Of a stretch of DNA of 64,000 nt, positions 1 through 11,242 are shown one piece after another. A program made the translations under genes and the position numbers. Source of the stretch: Impatiens glandulifera (taxonomy: Eukaryota > Streptophyta > Magnoliopsida > Ericales > Balsaminaceae); assembly GCF_907164915.1 (NCBI RefSeq), contig NC_061862.1, forward strand, positions 3,224,001 to 3,288,000, read 5' to 3'. The notes under the pieces are model-generated. The model saw only the letters and a program-made list of their open reading frames with translations, made no database searches and was not told where the DNA came from. Within the stretch, counting starts at the first letter, position 1. Each line of letters starts with the position of its first letter.

Positions 1-374
1 TTTGAATTAAGATCGTTAATCATTCCAAGAAGTAGATAATTATTAATTGATTAATTAAAAAGATAATATAATGAATTATTTTTTATATAATTTAAAATTA
101 ATATTTTATAAGCTATTTATCAAAGAAATACAATATTTATTAAAAAAAAGAAGCCAGAGTAAGAGTACGAGGGAAAATGAAAGCTCGTGTTAATGGGTCA
201 AATTTACTTCTTTTACTTAAAATATTTAGTTTATACCTAAACTACATATATTTAAATTTAAGTATTTTTTTAAATTTAAAATCCACCTAAGATTACAATG
301 TGTGTTTAAAATTAACTGGCATGATTGAATTATAGGCAAGGTAGATCTTAATAAAAAAATATATATATATAAAA

Positions 375-520
375 CACTAGTAAGAAAAGAACTTATAACG
401 ATGGGTAAACAATCGTTATTAACCTCCAAATCAATCGTTATAGGCCTATAACGATTGGTCATAAACCAATCGCTTTTAATCGGTATAAATTTTCTCGTTG
501 TTGCCTTAATTGACAATGAC
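375..520 (+). mobile_element. CACTA-type terminus with subterminal repeats
   Basis: Starts CACTAGTAAGAAAAG, the typical end of En/Spm (CACTA) DNA transposons, and is followed by short inverted units around the core ACCAATCG / CGATTGGT, which look like transposase-binding subterminal repeats. The same end occurs at 11242, 19382 (both reversed) and 43894. In all four places the outside flank is the same, so this is one old insertion end copied with its surroundings and not four insertions. No partner end or transposase gene is seen. Confidence 0.6.
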
Positions 521-680
521 GATTGCCTTAAAGAAAGTCGACATTGTAACTGTTATTAAATACGAGAAGATCGTTTAGGGTTTTACCTAGTTAACAGACG
601 GCTTCATCCGGACACTTTGAGGATACGATTAAAAACAGAAAAAAAGATGAATACTCTCTTACAGATCTAGTTACCTAGAT

Positions 681-923
681 CTACAAAAAGAAGACAAAAA
701 CTCGACGGACGATTTCTAACCAAGATATTACAGATGTACAACAACAAATCGCTACACACTTTAAGGGATCCAATGTTGTATTAAAATCATCCCAAAGACC
801 AAAAAGAACCTTCGACGCCACCCCCATCAAATGCCATTTTTGCGAGAAGATTGTAGTGGAGAAGATTTGTGCTAGAGTTTGAAAAATCGATGAGAGAGAA
901 AGTAAATAGTGAGAGTGTAACAT
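681..923 (-). other. 80-codon ORF retained in inverted repeat A (copy 1)
   Basis: An open frame of 80 codons starting MLHSHYLLSLSSIFQ. An inverted copy of identical length lies at 18821-19063 and differs at about six residues. I do not recognise the product. The frame has a hydrophobic start and no domain I can name. The same DNA also holds ATGGCATTTGATGGGGGTGG in another frame, so the real coding frame, if any, may differ. It could equally be the 5' exon or leader of a captured gene, since a possible splice donor (AG/GTAACC in the other copy) follows. Coding status is doubtful. Confidence 0.25.
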
Positions 924-1652
924 AATTTTTTTTATTTAAAATATTATTTCAGTGAACTTAACTTCCCTTTTAATAACAATATAAATAAAAGTGAAGCAGG
1001 CGTAAATGAATGACGGGAGGATCGAATATTAAAACACAAGCTCTGAAATTCCAAACCAATTTAGGGTTTATTTTACTCCTTAAAACGCTAAGATGATCAC
1101 TGATGAAGCATTGGAGCGGGGAACAGTGCCGAACGCATTTGGTTGTTTAATCACTGAGCATATAATATTTTAGAGCATATACAGTGCATGACCTGTGTCC
1201 GCATCAGACAACGTGTAAAAGGGCAAGTCATTGCTTTTTTTAATTTTATGCGTTTTATGTAAAAGCAAAAGGAGGGCAGCGCCCTCTATGCCGGATATGC
1301 CCAACTCTGATTTTTTAATTATTATATATGATAATATACTCTAATAAATATTTAATTAAATATTAATTATATATTTAATTAATAAATATATATTTTAAAT
1401 AAATTAATATATTTTTTTATTAACCTTATAATATATATGGGTCCTATTTTTTTTTTTTTAAATTATTAGTTATATATTTAATTATAAAAATATTTTTAAT
1501 ATTATAATATATTTTAAATTATAAAAATATTTTATATTTTATTATAATATAGAAAAATTAGTTATATATATTTTTAAATTTATTCTTGTAATTTTTTTAA
1601 TATTATAATATATTTTAAATTATAAAAATATTTTATATTTTAATTTATTTAA

Positions 1653-1878
1653 ACATCTAAGACGTTCGTGTAATCGAGAAAAAATTTTACGTTCTCTACA
1701 TCAAAGATTTGACCATGTAGTGGTTGCAATCTAAGATAACATAGATTTGGAGAAACTCTCAATTGACGAGTTAAATGGATCATTACGGGTGCACGAGGAA
1801 TGGATGAACAAACACAAGAAAGAGCCTTTGGAGCAAACTTTTTTAGTCAAGCATTCATTTGGCGAAAAGGGGAGCGTA
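1653..1878 (+). pseudogene. Copia gag fragment
   Basis: Nearly the same as 6829-7050 of the copia element further right, including the stretch that reads RFDHVVVAI and the downstream KHKKEPLE words. This is a fragment of a UBN2-type copia Gag. Its right side is cut off exactly where a CACTA-like end begins, while the copy at 6829 runs on uninterrupted, so this is a separate element copy broken by a transposon. Confidence 0.7.
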
Positions 1879-2160
1879 CACTAGTAAAAAAGGTGTTTTT
1901 GACGGTGAAATTTTACGGCGGTATTTAAAACCGTAGTTAATACCTTATTTTTAACTGCGGTATATAAAACCGCATTTAAATATCTTATTTTTAACTACGG
2001 TATATAAAACTGTCTTTAAAAGTCTTACATTTAACTATGATATATAAAAACTGTAGTTAAAAGTCTTATCTTTAACTGCGGTTTTTTATACCGCAGACAA
2101 AAGTTTTACGTTTAATTGCGGTATATAGATCCACATTTAAAACGTTTAACTTTATAAAAA
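1879..2160 (+). mobile_element. Second CACTA-like terminus
   Basis: Begins CACTAGTAAAAAAGGTG, directly after the gag fragment. It is followed by five or six repeats of a unit like TTTAACTGCGGTATATAAAAC, in both orientations, typical of the subterminal zone of CACTA elements. The sequence then fades into AT-rich DNA; the opposite end is not found in this window. It belongs to a different subfamily from the end at 375, whose subterminal repeats are built on CCAATCG. Confidence 0.55.
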
Positions 2161-2352
2161 ATGTTATAAGTCTTATATGATTATAAACTATAAAAAAGTC
2201 TTATTAATAATTTTTATTATTTTAAAAATTAATTGAGAGAAGTTTCAAAACAGTTGTGTATACAAAATTATAAAAGTTCAATTATAAAGAATTAATAAAT
2301 ATATTTCTGTAATATAATAAATTTATATATAAATTATATAGATTTAGTAGAG

Positions 2353-2397
<45 letters not shown>

Positions 2398-2750
2398 TAT
2401 AATATAATGTTATAAAGATAATTAAATTATTTATAATTATATAAACGTGATTTTGACAATGGCATATATTATATATAAATATGAAATTATAAATTAGATT
2501 TTTTTATTAATTAAATTTTTATTTTATAAATTAATTAGTAATGAATTAATTTATTCTTTATAGTCTATTTAATTATTATTATATTTATTTAATATACAAT
2601 TTTATTTTTAATCAATATTTTTTTTAGTATTAGTTTTAAATTAAATTTATGTAAAACTATGAAACCTTCATATTTTATATATTCAACCAATATAGAGAAC
2701 TAATATAGAGAATCAAGTTTAAATTTAACCTATATATATTCATACTTAAA

Positions 2751-2786
<36 letters not shown>

Positions 2787-2895
2787 TTTATAAAAGTAGG
2801 TTAGGTTAGATATTGCAAAACTATATTTATCAAAAAAAAAAAAACATATTTATCTTCAAACAAAACCATTTGAATGAATCTTTTATGCCAACCTC

Positions 2896-2935
<40 letters not shown>

Positions 2936-3054
2936 CTAAGTTAATTAAAAAATATATATACTTCTAAAATATTATTTTATCAAACATTAGTTCAATAAAT
3001 ATACCTTACATGAATTAACAATGAAAAAAAAATATTAAAATAATAAAATATTAT
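2161..3054. repeat. AT-rich stretch with (AT)n microsatellites
   Basis: No gene is visible. Perfect or near-perfect AT dinucleotide tracts lie at about 2353-2391, 2755-2784 and 2899-2932, in DNA made almost only of A and T. Confidence 0.8.
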
Positions 3055-3518
3055 ATTAAAATAATAAAATATTATATTGATATTTCATATTTATAAATAT
3101 AACTGTATATCTTACACACTTAATTTAGTTTATAAATAATCCTTAAAAATAATATTAAATCTTATAAATATTTCTCTCTCTTGTAATTAATGACTAATTA
3201 AATAATAGATTAATTAATCACTAATTAGTTTTATAAAATAATATATATATATATATATTTAGATAAAATATTTATTATATTTTAACCTTTATAATTTGGT
3301 ACGCACTAATATATTTTTTAAGTCAAATAAATTTTAAAAATATAAAAAAGTAGTTATTTTATTTCATATACATTATTAAAATATGTTTAATGAAGATTTG
3401 ATATTATAAGACTATTTTTTATTGATTAATGGAGATAAATTTTATCAAGTATTTATTTAGAATTTTTGTTGAATTATTTTTTAAATTTATATTCTAATTA
3501 AATTAATGAAATAATATA

Positions 3519-3603
<85 letters not shown>

Positions 3604-5500
3604 AACAATGTTAAGACTTTTGAACCGTAATGAAAGAAATTATAACATGTATATCTAATTAATATATATATATATAATATAATATAATATGATATAATAT
3701 GATATAATATGATAGGATGAGAGGGAATGATATGAAGTTGAAAAAAATGAAAGAGTGTGAGGAAAGATAAAAAAAAAAAGAGAAAGTTATTTAATTTTTT
3801 CAACTAATTAATAACTAAATTCCTTCCCAATTCTCTCTCATATGTATATATATATAGAAATTTTTTTTATTAAAGTAAGTTAAAAATAAATATTGACTTG
3901 ATTTTAAGGAACTAAAATTATTTCTTTACATTATTTTAGGAATTTAATTAGAATATAAATTAAAAAAAAATGACTGGGTCAATAATTATATATTATTATA
4001 AATTAAAATATTAACCTATTATATCGGTTAAATTTAAATTAAATTTAGTTTCATAATTTTATATACATTTAGTTTATAAATAATACTAAAAATAATATTA
4101 AATTTTATTAATATTTTTCTCTTTCAAATTAATTTAATAGACTAATTCATCACTAATTATTTTATAAAATAAATTTTAAATAATAACAAAATTCTAATTT
4201 ATAAGTTTATATTTATATATAACAAATATCTTATATAAAGTAATTTGACATGTGCATCACAATTATATAAAGATTTTTAATATATTTTTTTTAAGATTAG
4301 TTAATAACAATTTTTAATATTTTTTTTGTAAGATTAGTTAATGTAATTATCACAATAATATACAAAAAAAAATTATTTTTTTATTTAAGATTAGTTCATG
4401 TAATTGTAAATACTTTAATCACATTTACAAATATTATATCTAAATTTCAAATAATATAATATATATATATATATATATTATATTCATTTTAATTAAAGAT
4501 AAACTTTTTGTAATTTTAATCAAAATTTATTCACTATTATCTTTTTAACTGAAATAAATTCTAAAAATATGAATAAATAGTCATTATTATCTCATTTAGG
4601 TTTTAAAAATATGTTTAATGAAGATTTGATATTGTCAAAACTATTTTCTTTGTTATTAATGGAGATAAATTGTTATCAATTATTTACTTAGCATTTTTGT
4701 TGTATTAGTTTTTTAACTTATATTTTAATTAAATTCCTGAAATAATATAATAAATATATATATATATATATTAATTAACATTATTAAGACTTTAAATCGT
4801 AATAAAATTAGTTATAACCAATAATATATTTATTATTATAAAATATATATAGTGATTGAGTCAATAATTATATATTATTATAAATTTAAATATTAACCTA
4901 TTATATCCATAAAAATATTTAGTTTCATAATTTTATAAAAAATTAGTTTATAAATAATATTAAAAATAATATTAAATCTTATTCATATTTAATCACTAAT
5001 TCATCACAAATTAATCTATAAAATAAAATTTTAATTAATAACAAAAGTCTAATTTATAAATTTATATTTATATAGATAACAAATGTCATAAAAACTAGGT
5101 AATTTGTGATAACAATTACATAAATATTTTTATTTTATTTTTATATTTAAGATTAGTTTTATATTAAATAATTTAATCACATTTACAAATAATATATCTA
5201 AATTTCAAATAATATAACTTTAATAATATATATATATATATATATATTAAGATAAACTCTTTATCATTTTTGTGTACTTTTATAATTTGATATATATATC
5301 AAGATAAACTCATTATTAAATAAATTTTAAAAATATAGAGGACTAGTTATTTTTATCTCATTTACCTTCCTAAAATATGTTTAATGAAGATTTGATCATT
5401 TTAATGATTATTTTCTTATTGATTAATAGAAATAAATTGTTATCAATTATTTATTTAGCATTTTTGTTGTATTTGTTTTTGAATTATATTAAACTCAAAG
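3055..5500. repeat. Three degenerate ~0.9 kb tandem units with embedded (AT)n tracts
   Basis: The block ATGTTTAATGAAGATTTGAT occurs near 3381, 4611 and 5378, each time followed by similar text about ATTAATGGAGATAAATT and, in the first two units, an (AT)n tract. The word TCAATAATTATATATTATTA occurs near 3978 and 4860. Units are therefore roughly 0.65-0.95 kb, direct, and diverged. The longest microsatellite is an (AT)n run of about 79 bp at 3523-3601. Nothing here looks coding. Confidence 0.7.
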
Positions 5501-6309
5501 GTATTTAAAATTGTAATTTATTTAATTATTAATAATATTTCTGTATTTTAATTATAAATTATAAAATACAATAAAAATATTTTCGGGTTTTAATTAATTA
5601 AAATAAAAAAAATAATCAAAAACTAATTAAGAAAGTATGTGAAAGTAATTTTTTTTATTTTATTTATAATTTATAATCTGGTAATCATAAATAATAATAA
5701 AAGTGACCAAAAATATAAACTTTATAGCAATACGAGAATATAAATATTTTTTATAAAAAAATATTGTATATAAAATTTATAATTATCAGTTTAATTAATA
5801 TTTTTTTTATAATATTTGCACTTATAAGTAGTTAAAATAAAATTACATTTATAATTTTTAAATATGAATAAAAAAAATATAAGAATTTAATTAAAAAAAT
5901 GAAATGCATATAATATCTTTGAATTATATAATATGTAAATTTATAAATATAATCGAGAATTATTGCATTTAATATTATGTAAATTTTAATTATATAAAAT
6001 AATAAAAATATTAAGGAATTAAGGGATATTAAGGAATTAAGGGATATTCCACTTCTCCACGGTTTCACCTTCCTCTTTGTCTTTGTGTGGAGCTTCAACC
6101 TACTTTACTTTTGTTGATCGAGCACTATTTACGTGTTCCCTAATCTCTTTTGCGCATTATCTACATTCCCTAACAACATTATCTACATTCCCTATTATCT
6201 TTGTCAGGCTTCACCTTGCTCTTTGGTACATTGAAGAAGATTTCTGCATAACTGTAAGTATAGTACTTTTGTTTCATTGGCCAGGTCCTCTATCTTGGAG
6301 ATAAAATAA
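5501..6309. other. AT-rich region, then short low-complexity gene-like stretch
   Basis: 5501-6000 is plain AT-rich DNA. 6012-6046 holds a direct doublet of TTAAGGAATTAAGGGATA. 6050-6309 has more normal base composition, including a repeated word ATCTACATTCCCTA, but no family is recognised. It may include the decayed upstream part of the copia 5' LTR. Confidence 0.4.
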
Positions 6310-6388
6310 AATATATTCCCCTTTCTTTTAATCTTATGTTGAGTTTCTGAGTTAATACGTTGATGTCCCACTAACGTTTCCAACAAAG

Positions 6389-6400
6389 TGGTATTAGAGC
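6389..6400 (+). other. Copia primer-binding site
   Basis: TGGTATTAGAGC follows the LTR end. It is one base from TGGTATCAGAGC, the usual copia site complementary to the 3' end of initiator tRNA-Met. Confidence 0.8.
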
Positions 6401-6404
6401 AATA

Positions 6405-7310
6405 ATGTCTTTGGTGTTCCAATATTCGCGTCTTACGAAGGTCAACTATTATCCGAGTAAAGACATTACTCGCTTCCTAAGGTGCGTAGGAAATCGTAAA
6501 TAGTGGGATTGTCGAACCTGATGAGAATGCGACGCTGGCTTTGATTCAAGCGTTCAAGAAGAACAAAAAGAATGATCAACATTCCCTTTTTACATCCATC
6601 AATGTCTAGATGATGATACTTTTGAGAAAGTAGAAAATGCCTCAACATCGAAGGAGGCATGAAAAATTCTAGAAAATTCCCACAAAGGAGTTATTAAGGT
6701 AAAAAAGTTGCGGCTTCAGATTTTACATGGAGAGTTTGAATCTCTTCATTAGGAAGCATTGAAGTCTATTTCAGACTATTTCACGCAGATATTATCTATC
6801 GTCAACCAAATATAGCAAAATGGTGAAAACATCTAAGATGTTCGAGTAATCGAGAAAATTTTACGTTCTCTACATCAAAGATTTGACCATGTAGTGGTTG
6901 CAATCTAAGAGAACATAGATTTGGAGAAACTCTCAATTGACGAGTTAAATGGATCATTACGGGTGCACGAGGAATGGATGAACAAACACAAGAAGGAGCC
7001 TTTGGAGAAAACTCTTTTAGTCAAGCATTCATTTGGCGAAAAGAGGAGCGTAGTTCATCTAGGTCACGGTTGAGGTTATTTTTGTGGTGGCGGTCGAGGA
7101 CGTGGCAGAAATTCAGACATCGAGAGAGCAAATGATGAAAAATCTCGAAGAAATCCGAGAGGTAGAGGAAGAGGACACGGACGAGAACAATGAAGTGACA
7201 AATAAAGAAGGGATACGAAAAGTCACGCGTTAAGTGTTATAATTATTACAAATTGGGTCATGATGCTCGTAATTGTTGGTATACCGATGAGGCAAAAGTA
7301 TAAGTCAATC
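6405..7310 (+). pseudogene. Copia Gag (UBN2 domain and zinc knuckle), broken
   Basis: Starts MSLVFQYSRLTK after the primer-binding site and keeps the words CLDDDTFEKV, ASTSKEAW, ILHGEFESL and RFDHVVVAI of the UBN2 capsid-like region, followed by an arginine- and glycine-rich stretch. A zinc knuckle reads CYNYYKLGHDARNC: the second cysteine of the expected C-X2-C-X4-H-X4-C has become tyrosine, so zinc binding would be lost. Several in-frame stops and small frame changes interrupt it. It would have packaged element RNA into cytoplasmic particles. Confidence 0.8.
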
Positions 7311-7369
7311 TCACGGAAGAAAAATAAATATTGGAGTTGACGTTGTTGGTGCTAAATTAAGAAATTATT

Positions 7370-7618
7370 GGAGGAGAAATTCAATGGTATCTTGACAGCG
7401 GTGCGAGTAACCATATGTGTGGCGACAAGTCGAAATATTTTGAGATTGAGAAGGCAACTGAAAATATCACGTTCGGAGATGCTTTGAAAATCAACATTGA
7501 AGGAAAATGTACCATTTTGATTCGGTTAAAGGATGGTACACACAAATTTATTTTCGATGTGTATTATGTCCCCAAATTAAAGAGTAATATTTTGAGTTTG
7601 GGGAAACTAATGGAATGA
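7370..7618 (+). pseudogene. Copia aspartic protease
   Basis: The protease core WYLDSGASNHMCG is intact, with the catalytic D-S-G, and about 75 further residues end at YVPKLKSNILSLGKLME, the usual C-terminal part of the copia protease. A stop follows. The normal continuation into the GAG-pre-integrase zinc finger and integrase is missing; the sequence jumps to a region that ordinarily lies after integrase. Confidence 0.8.
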
Positions 7619-7689
7619 AAGATCATAATATTTGCCTTTGATATGAAGTGAAACTAATTAAGAGGGACATGACAAATTGCTTACAAGCA

Positions 7690-9405
7690 TGTTTCGGAGC
7701 AAGAGAGAACCAAATTTAATTATAGAATTAAGAAGTTTATGTTCATCGGCTATGATGGAAAATCAAAAGGGTACAAGATCTACAATCTTGTCAACGTAAA
7801 GATGGTTGCGAGTCATGTTGTGAAGTTTGTTGAAGATGCTTCTTGAAATTGGGAAGTTAATGAAGATTTCATCAACGAATTCTTCCCAATGTTCGATAAG
7901 GACAATCAAGAAGAAGAAATATGGTAGCCCGTTATTTCTACGACAACAGCGAACACATTTTCTGATGCATCTTCATCAAGTGGAATCCCTAATGAAGGAT
8001 CACAAAGGATAAGAACTATCCAAGAACTATACGAGAATATGGAGATAATGAATGATGTCTCTATGTTCTGTCTTTTATCCGAAACAACGCATTTGAGTTT
8101 TGAAGAGGCTAGTAAGGAGAAGAAATCGTGACAAGCCATGGAAAAGGAGATTTGAGTCATTAAAAGAAACGATACATGAGAACTCACTTCATTTCAATCG
8201 GGTCAAAAGTCTATTGATGTCAAGTGGATATTCAAATAGAAAAAAATGTCAAAGGTATTGTAAAAAATTAAAGCGAGATTAATCGTCAAAGGGTATGCAC
8301 AACGACACAGAGTGGACTATGATGAAGTGTTTGCTCTAGTTTCTCTTCTAAAAACAATCAGATTTTTTGTATCATTGGTGGCACAAAGAAAATGGAAAAT
8401 ATTCCAATTGGACGTGAAGTAAACATTTCTTAACGGTTTCCTTTAGGATGTTGTTTTTTTGGACTAGAAGGCTATGTGATGAGAAGACAAGAAATAAATG
8501 TATTAAAGTTGAAGAGGGATTTGTACGGTCTCAAACAAGCGCCTCGAGCATTGCATAATCGAATTGATGCTTATTTTTGTGAGAAATGATTTGAAAGATG
8601 TCCACATGAGTATGCACTTTAGGTAAAAATAGATAAAAATGGAGATTGTTTGTTTGTTTGTTTTCCTCTACGTGGATGATCTTATTTTCACATGGTCTCT
8701 TTGAAGATTTCAAGAATGATATGGCACAAGAATTTTATATGACAGATATTGGTTTAATGTCATTTTATCTCGGATTGGAAATGTGTCAATCGAATGATGG
8801 AACTTTTATTGGGAAACAAACATATGTGAAGGAAGTTCTAGATAGATTCAATATGTCGAATAGAAAACTGGTGGCTACCCCTATATGGAGGTTTGAGCTA
8901 AATTAGACAAAAACGAAAATAAAGAAAAAGTGGATTCAACACTGTTCAAAAGTCTCGTTGGATGTCTAAGGTATTTGACATCTACTGGGCCATGGATTTG
9001 TGTTTTTCATGGTGTCTAATGCAATCTCATGGAGTTTGATGAAACAAGTGATAGTATCGATATCATCTTGTGAAGTAGAATATATCGCAATGACAACATG
9101 CGCTTGTCACGCAATCTGACTAAGAAGAATGTTGAAGGAGATAGGTTTATCAGATAATGAAGCGACCACAATTTTTGTCGACAACAAGTCTGCTCAAGCT
9201 CTATCAAAGAATCATGTTTTTCATGATCGAAGTAAACACATCAATACGCGCTATCACTTCATTCGAGAGAGTATTACGAAAAAATAGATCAGACTTGAAT
9301 ATGTGAAATTTTTTGATCAAGTTGCATATATTTTTACGAAGCCTCTTAGAGTGGAGTTTTTCAACAAAATGATGAGTATGCTTAAAATCACGAAGAATAA
9401 TTAAT
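7690..9405 (+). pseudogene. Copia reverse transcriptase and RNase H, broken
   Basis: Recognisable words in changing frames include VKWIFK, QLDVK, LKQAP (near 8540), FLYVDDL (near 8670), MSFYLGLEM, YVKEVLDRFNMSN, then RNase H words IFVDNKSAQALSKN and HINTRYHFIRESI near 9170-9290. This is the RVT_2 and RNase HI part of copia Pol. The catalytic YVDD box survives, but stops and shifts occur in nearly every 200 bases, so no functional enzyme can result. Confidence 0.8.
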
Positions 9406-9417
9406 TTTACGGGGGAG

Positions 9418-9686
9418 TGTTGAAAATAATTTAATTAAGAAATTGAAAATTCACTTAACAGTTTAAATGTCTAGTTAATATTAGATGATATTATCTTTTG
9501 TTTAATAGGTGAGTTAATTAGCATTAATTCTAACATTTTAAGAGTCATTGAAGTTTTAGAAGCTTAAAAGTTTTTTTTACTAGTATAAATAGAATAAAAG
9601 TATTTGCAAAAAGAATATGAATTGAAATAAAATTTCTTCCTTCAGTTTGTGAGTGAATACGTCGATGCCCACTAACGTTTCCAACA
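9418..9686 (+). repeat. 3' LTR of the copia element, with polypurine tract just before
   Basis: Runs TGTTGAAAATAATTT to CCAACA, giving the inverted ends TGTTG / CAACA. It is preceded by GGGGGAG (about 9411-9417), a typical polypurine primer for plus-strand synthesis. Length 269 bp. A TATAAATAG-like box lies near 9583-9591. Confidence 0.8.
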
Positions 9687-9889
9687 ATCTCTTTATAGCA
9701 ACTTCAAAGTTCGAGTCAAATCTTCACAACCATTAATTATTCTGCAACCAATATCATTTTCTCAAATAGCCAACAATCTTTAACAAAAGCACAAATTTGC
9801 AACAATTTATTCAATGGTGGTTAGGGTTTCCATCATATCTTCACAAATAGATTAGGTTAAATATTATTAAAACATGCTCTAATATCACT
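9687..9889. other. Short flank with no assignable gene
   Basis: Moderately AT-rich. Read on the minus strand it adjoins the LTR end at 9890 and would be the leader of that second element: the bases TGATATTAGAGC, reversed from 9877-9888, resemble a tRNA-Met primer-binding site. Confidence 0.4.
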
Positions 9890-10182
9890 TGTAGAGAAAC
9901 TATCTAATTTAAATACACGGTAAAAGAAGATATAAAAATAAAAGGTAAAGAATAAGAAAGAACACAAAATATAACGAGGGTCGGCCAACAATTTCTACAT
10001 CATTGAGGAGTCATCCATTCTATATGTATTTCATTAAATAATGGTCCAAGTAACCATAGATTACAATGTCTCTATTCAAAGGGTTACATCAAAGCCATAG
10101 AGACTAAACTATTACTCCTAATCTTATTAAAGACTTAAAGCCCATATTTAAACTCTAATAAAATATAAGTTCAAACCCAACA
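9890..10182 (-). repeat. Probable isolated copia LTR
   Basis: On the minus strand it runs TGTTGGGTTTGAAC to CTCTACA, about 293 bp, and is followed after one or two bases by a sequence close to the copia primer-binding site. No Gag or Pol follows, so it is a 5' LTR with a short leader, cut from its element. Inferred from end structure only, since no second copy is in the window. Confidence 0.5.
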
Positions 10183-10659
10183 AAATCATAATGAAATGAC
10201 AGTTCAGAAATTTATCTTAACTACTTACATGTACATTAAAAGTGTCGCCATGTTGACCTCCATTCTTCGTGTTGAACTCATCAAGGAAGTAGTCAAAATG
10301 TGGCTCATATTTCCTACCCATTTCATAATTAAGGACTTGAAGGCCTCCACCAAATTATGTAATTCATATGCTGAGTTAGAGCTAAAGCAAACAATTATCA
10401 TTAAGTTCATTCATTTTACCAGTGTGCTCATTTGAATACTTCAACTAATAGATTAAACCATAATACTACCTATGTGTATCTAGTGAAGCAAAGTGGAATT
10501 CATATCAGAATTATTTCTTCTTTTTCTTCTATTTATTAACTCGACTCAAGTTGTCAAATTTACCTTGCATACCTAAAATTTATTTATGCTTGCAAGCTTC
10601 TACATGTGTTTAAAATTAATTAAAAAAAATATAGAGAACTGCCCTAATATATAAGGTAA
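10183..10659. other. Unassigned interval
   Basis: Contains open frames on both strands over the same bases (10196-10435 plus, 10225-10410 minus), which is expected by chance and gives no recognisable protein. No repeat partner is seen for most of it. Confidence 0.4.
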
Positions 10660-11242
10660 ATTACCTAGTTGGTCCTTTAATTATTTGATCGCTCACTTAT
10701 AGCTCTCAAATTAATTTTTGAAATAAATCGACCTTTCAACTTTTAAAAAGGTCACCAATGACCTTTTCGTTAACTTTTTGCTTAAACATAACGGTTTAGG
10801 CTTAAAATATTATTATCTTTATATATTATCTTTAATCTTATTTTTTATATTTATATATATAATTATTAAATCGCTTATATATATAATATTATATATATTT
10901 ATAATTATTTTTATTTATATAATTATTAAATCTCTTTTATATATATATATATATTATTTATATATGTATATTAAATATTAATAATCAATCGCCATAAACT
11001 CATTAGGAAACTACAATTGGTCAAATAACCAATCGCTAAATGATTAGGGTAATCGCTATAATCATATAGCGATTGGTCATCTACCAATACCAATCGTCGT
11101 TGCCAATTAAGTCAACAACAAGAAGACTTCTGTCGATTAAAGACAATTAGTTTATGAATCATCGCTATAGGCTTATAGCGATTGGTTTGGAGGTTAATAG
11201 CGATTTGTTTACCGATCGCTATAAAGTCTTTTCTTACTAGTG
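10660..11242 (-). mobile_element. CACTA-type terminus (reversed), copy 2
   Basis: Ends CTTTTCTTACTAGTG at 11242, the mirror of the end at 375. Inward of it lie palindromic subterminal units (AGCGATTGGT / ACCAATCGCT), then AT-rich DNA and the segment AACCGTTATGTTTAAGC-like (near 10780). The whole piece matches 43894-44440 in reverse complement, so it has travelled with the neighbouring repeat F. Confidence 0.65.

Larger units (their letters stand above)
1..1455. repeat. Left arm of inverted repeat A
   Basis: Read in reverse complement, this stretch closely matches 18297-19790. The match includes the CACTA-like end, an 80-codon ORF, the segment with the word gagggcagcgccctc near 1270, and the AT-rich tail ending at about 1455. 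The outer part, 1-374, also recurs at 11243-11620 and, inverted, at 43555-43893. The arm probably continues beyond the left edge of the window. Seen by direct comparison; the boundary is approximate. Confidence 0.85.
6310..9686 (+). mobile_element. Decayed Ty1/copia retrotransposon
   Basis: The order is LTR remnant, primer-binding site, Gag, protease, reverse transcriptase, RNase H, polypurine tract, 3' LTR, as in Ty1/copia except that the integrase region is absent. The 3' LTR is complete (9418-9686), whereas only about 70 bp of the 5' LTR 3' end can be aligned (ending at 6385 with CGTTTCCAACA in both). Many stops and frame changes make it inactive. The internal length is about 3.0 kb, short for a copia element, because the integrase is deleted around 7620-7690. 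Confidence 0.85.

Noticed and set aside
3498..3803. 101-codon ORF with repeated Y-I residues
   Set aside because: It is a translation of the (AT)n microsatellite and its flanks.
10196..10435. 79-codon ORF
   Set aside because: An open frame exists on the other strand over the same bases and neither has recognisable features; likely chance.
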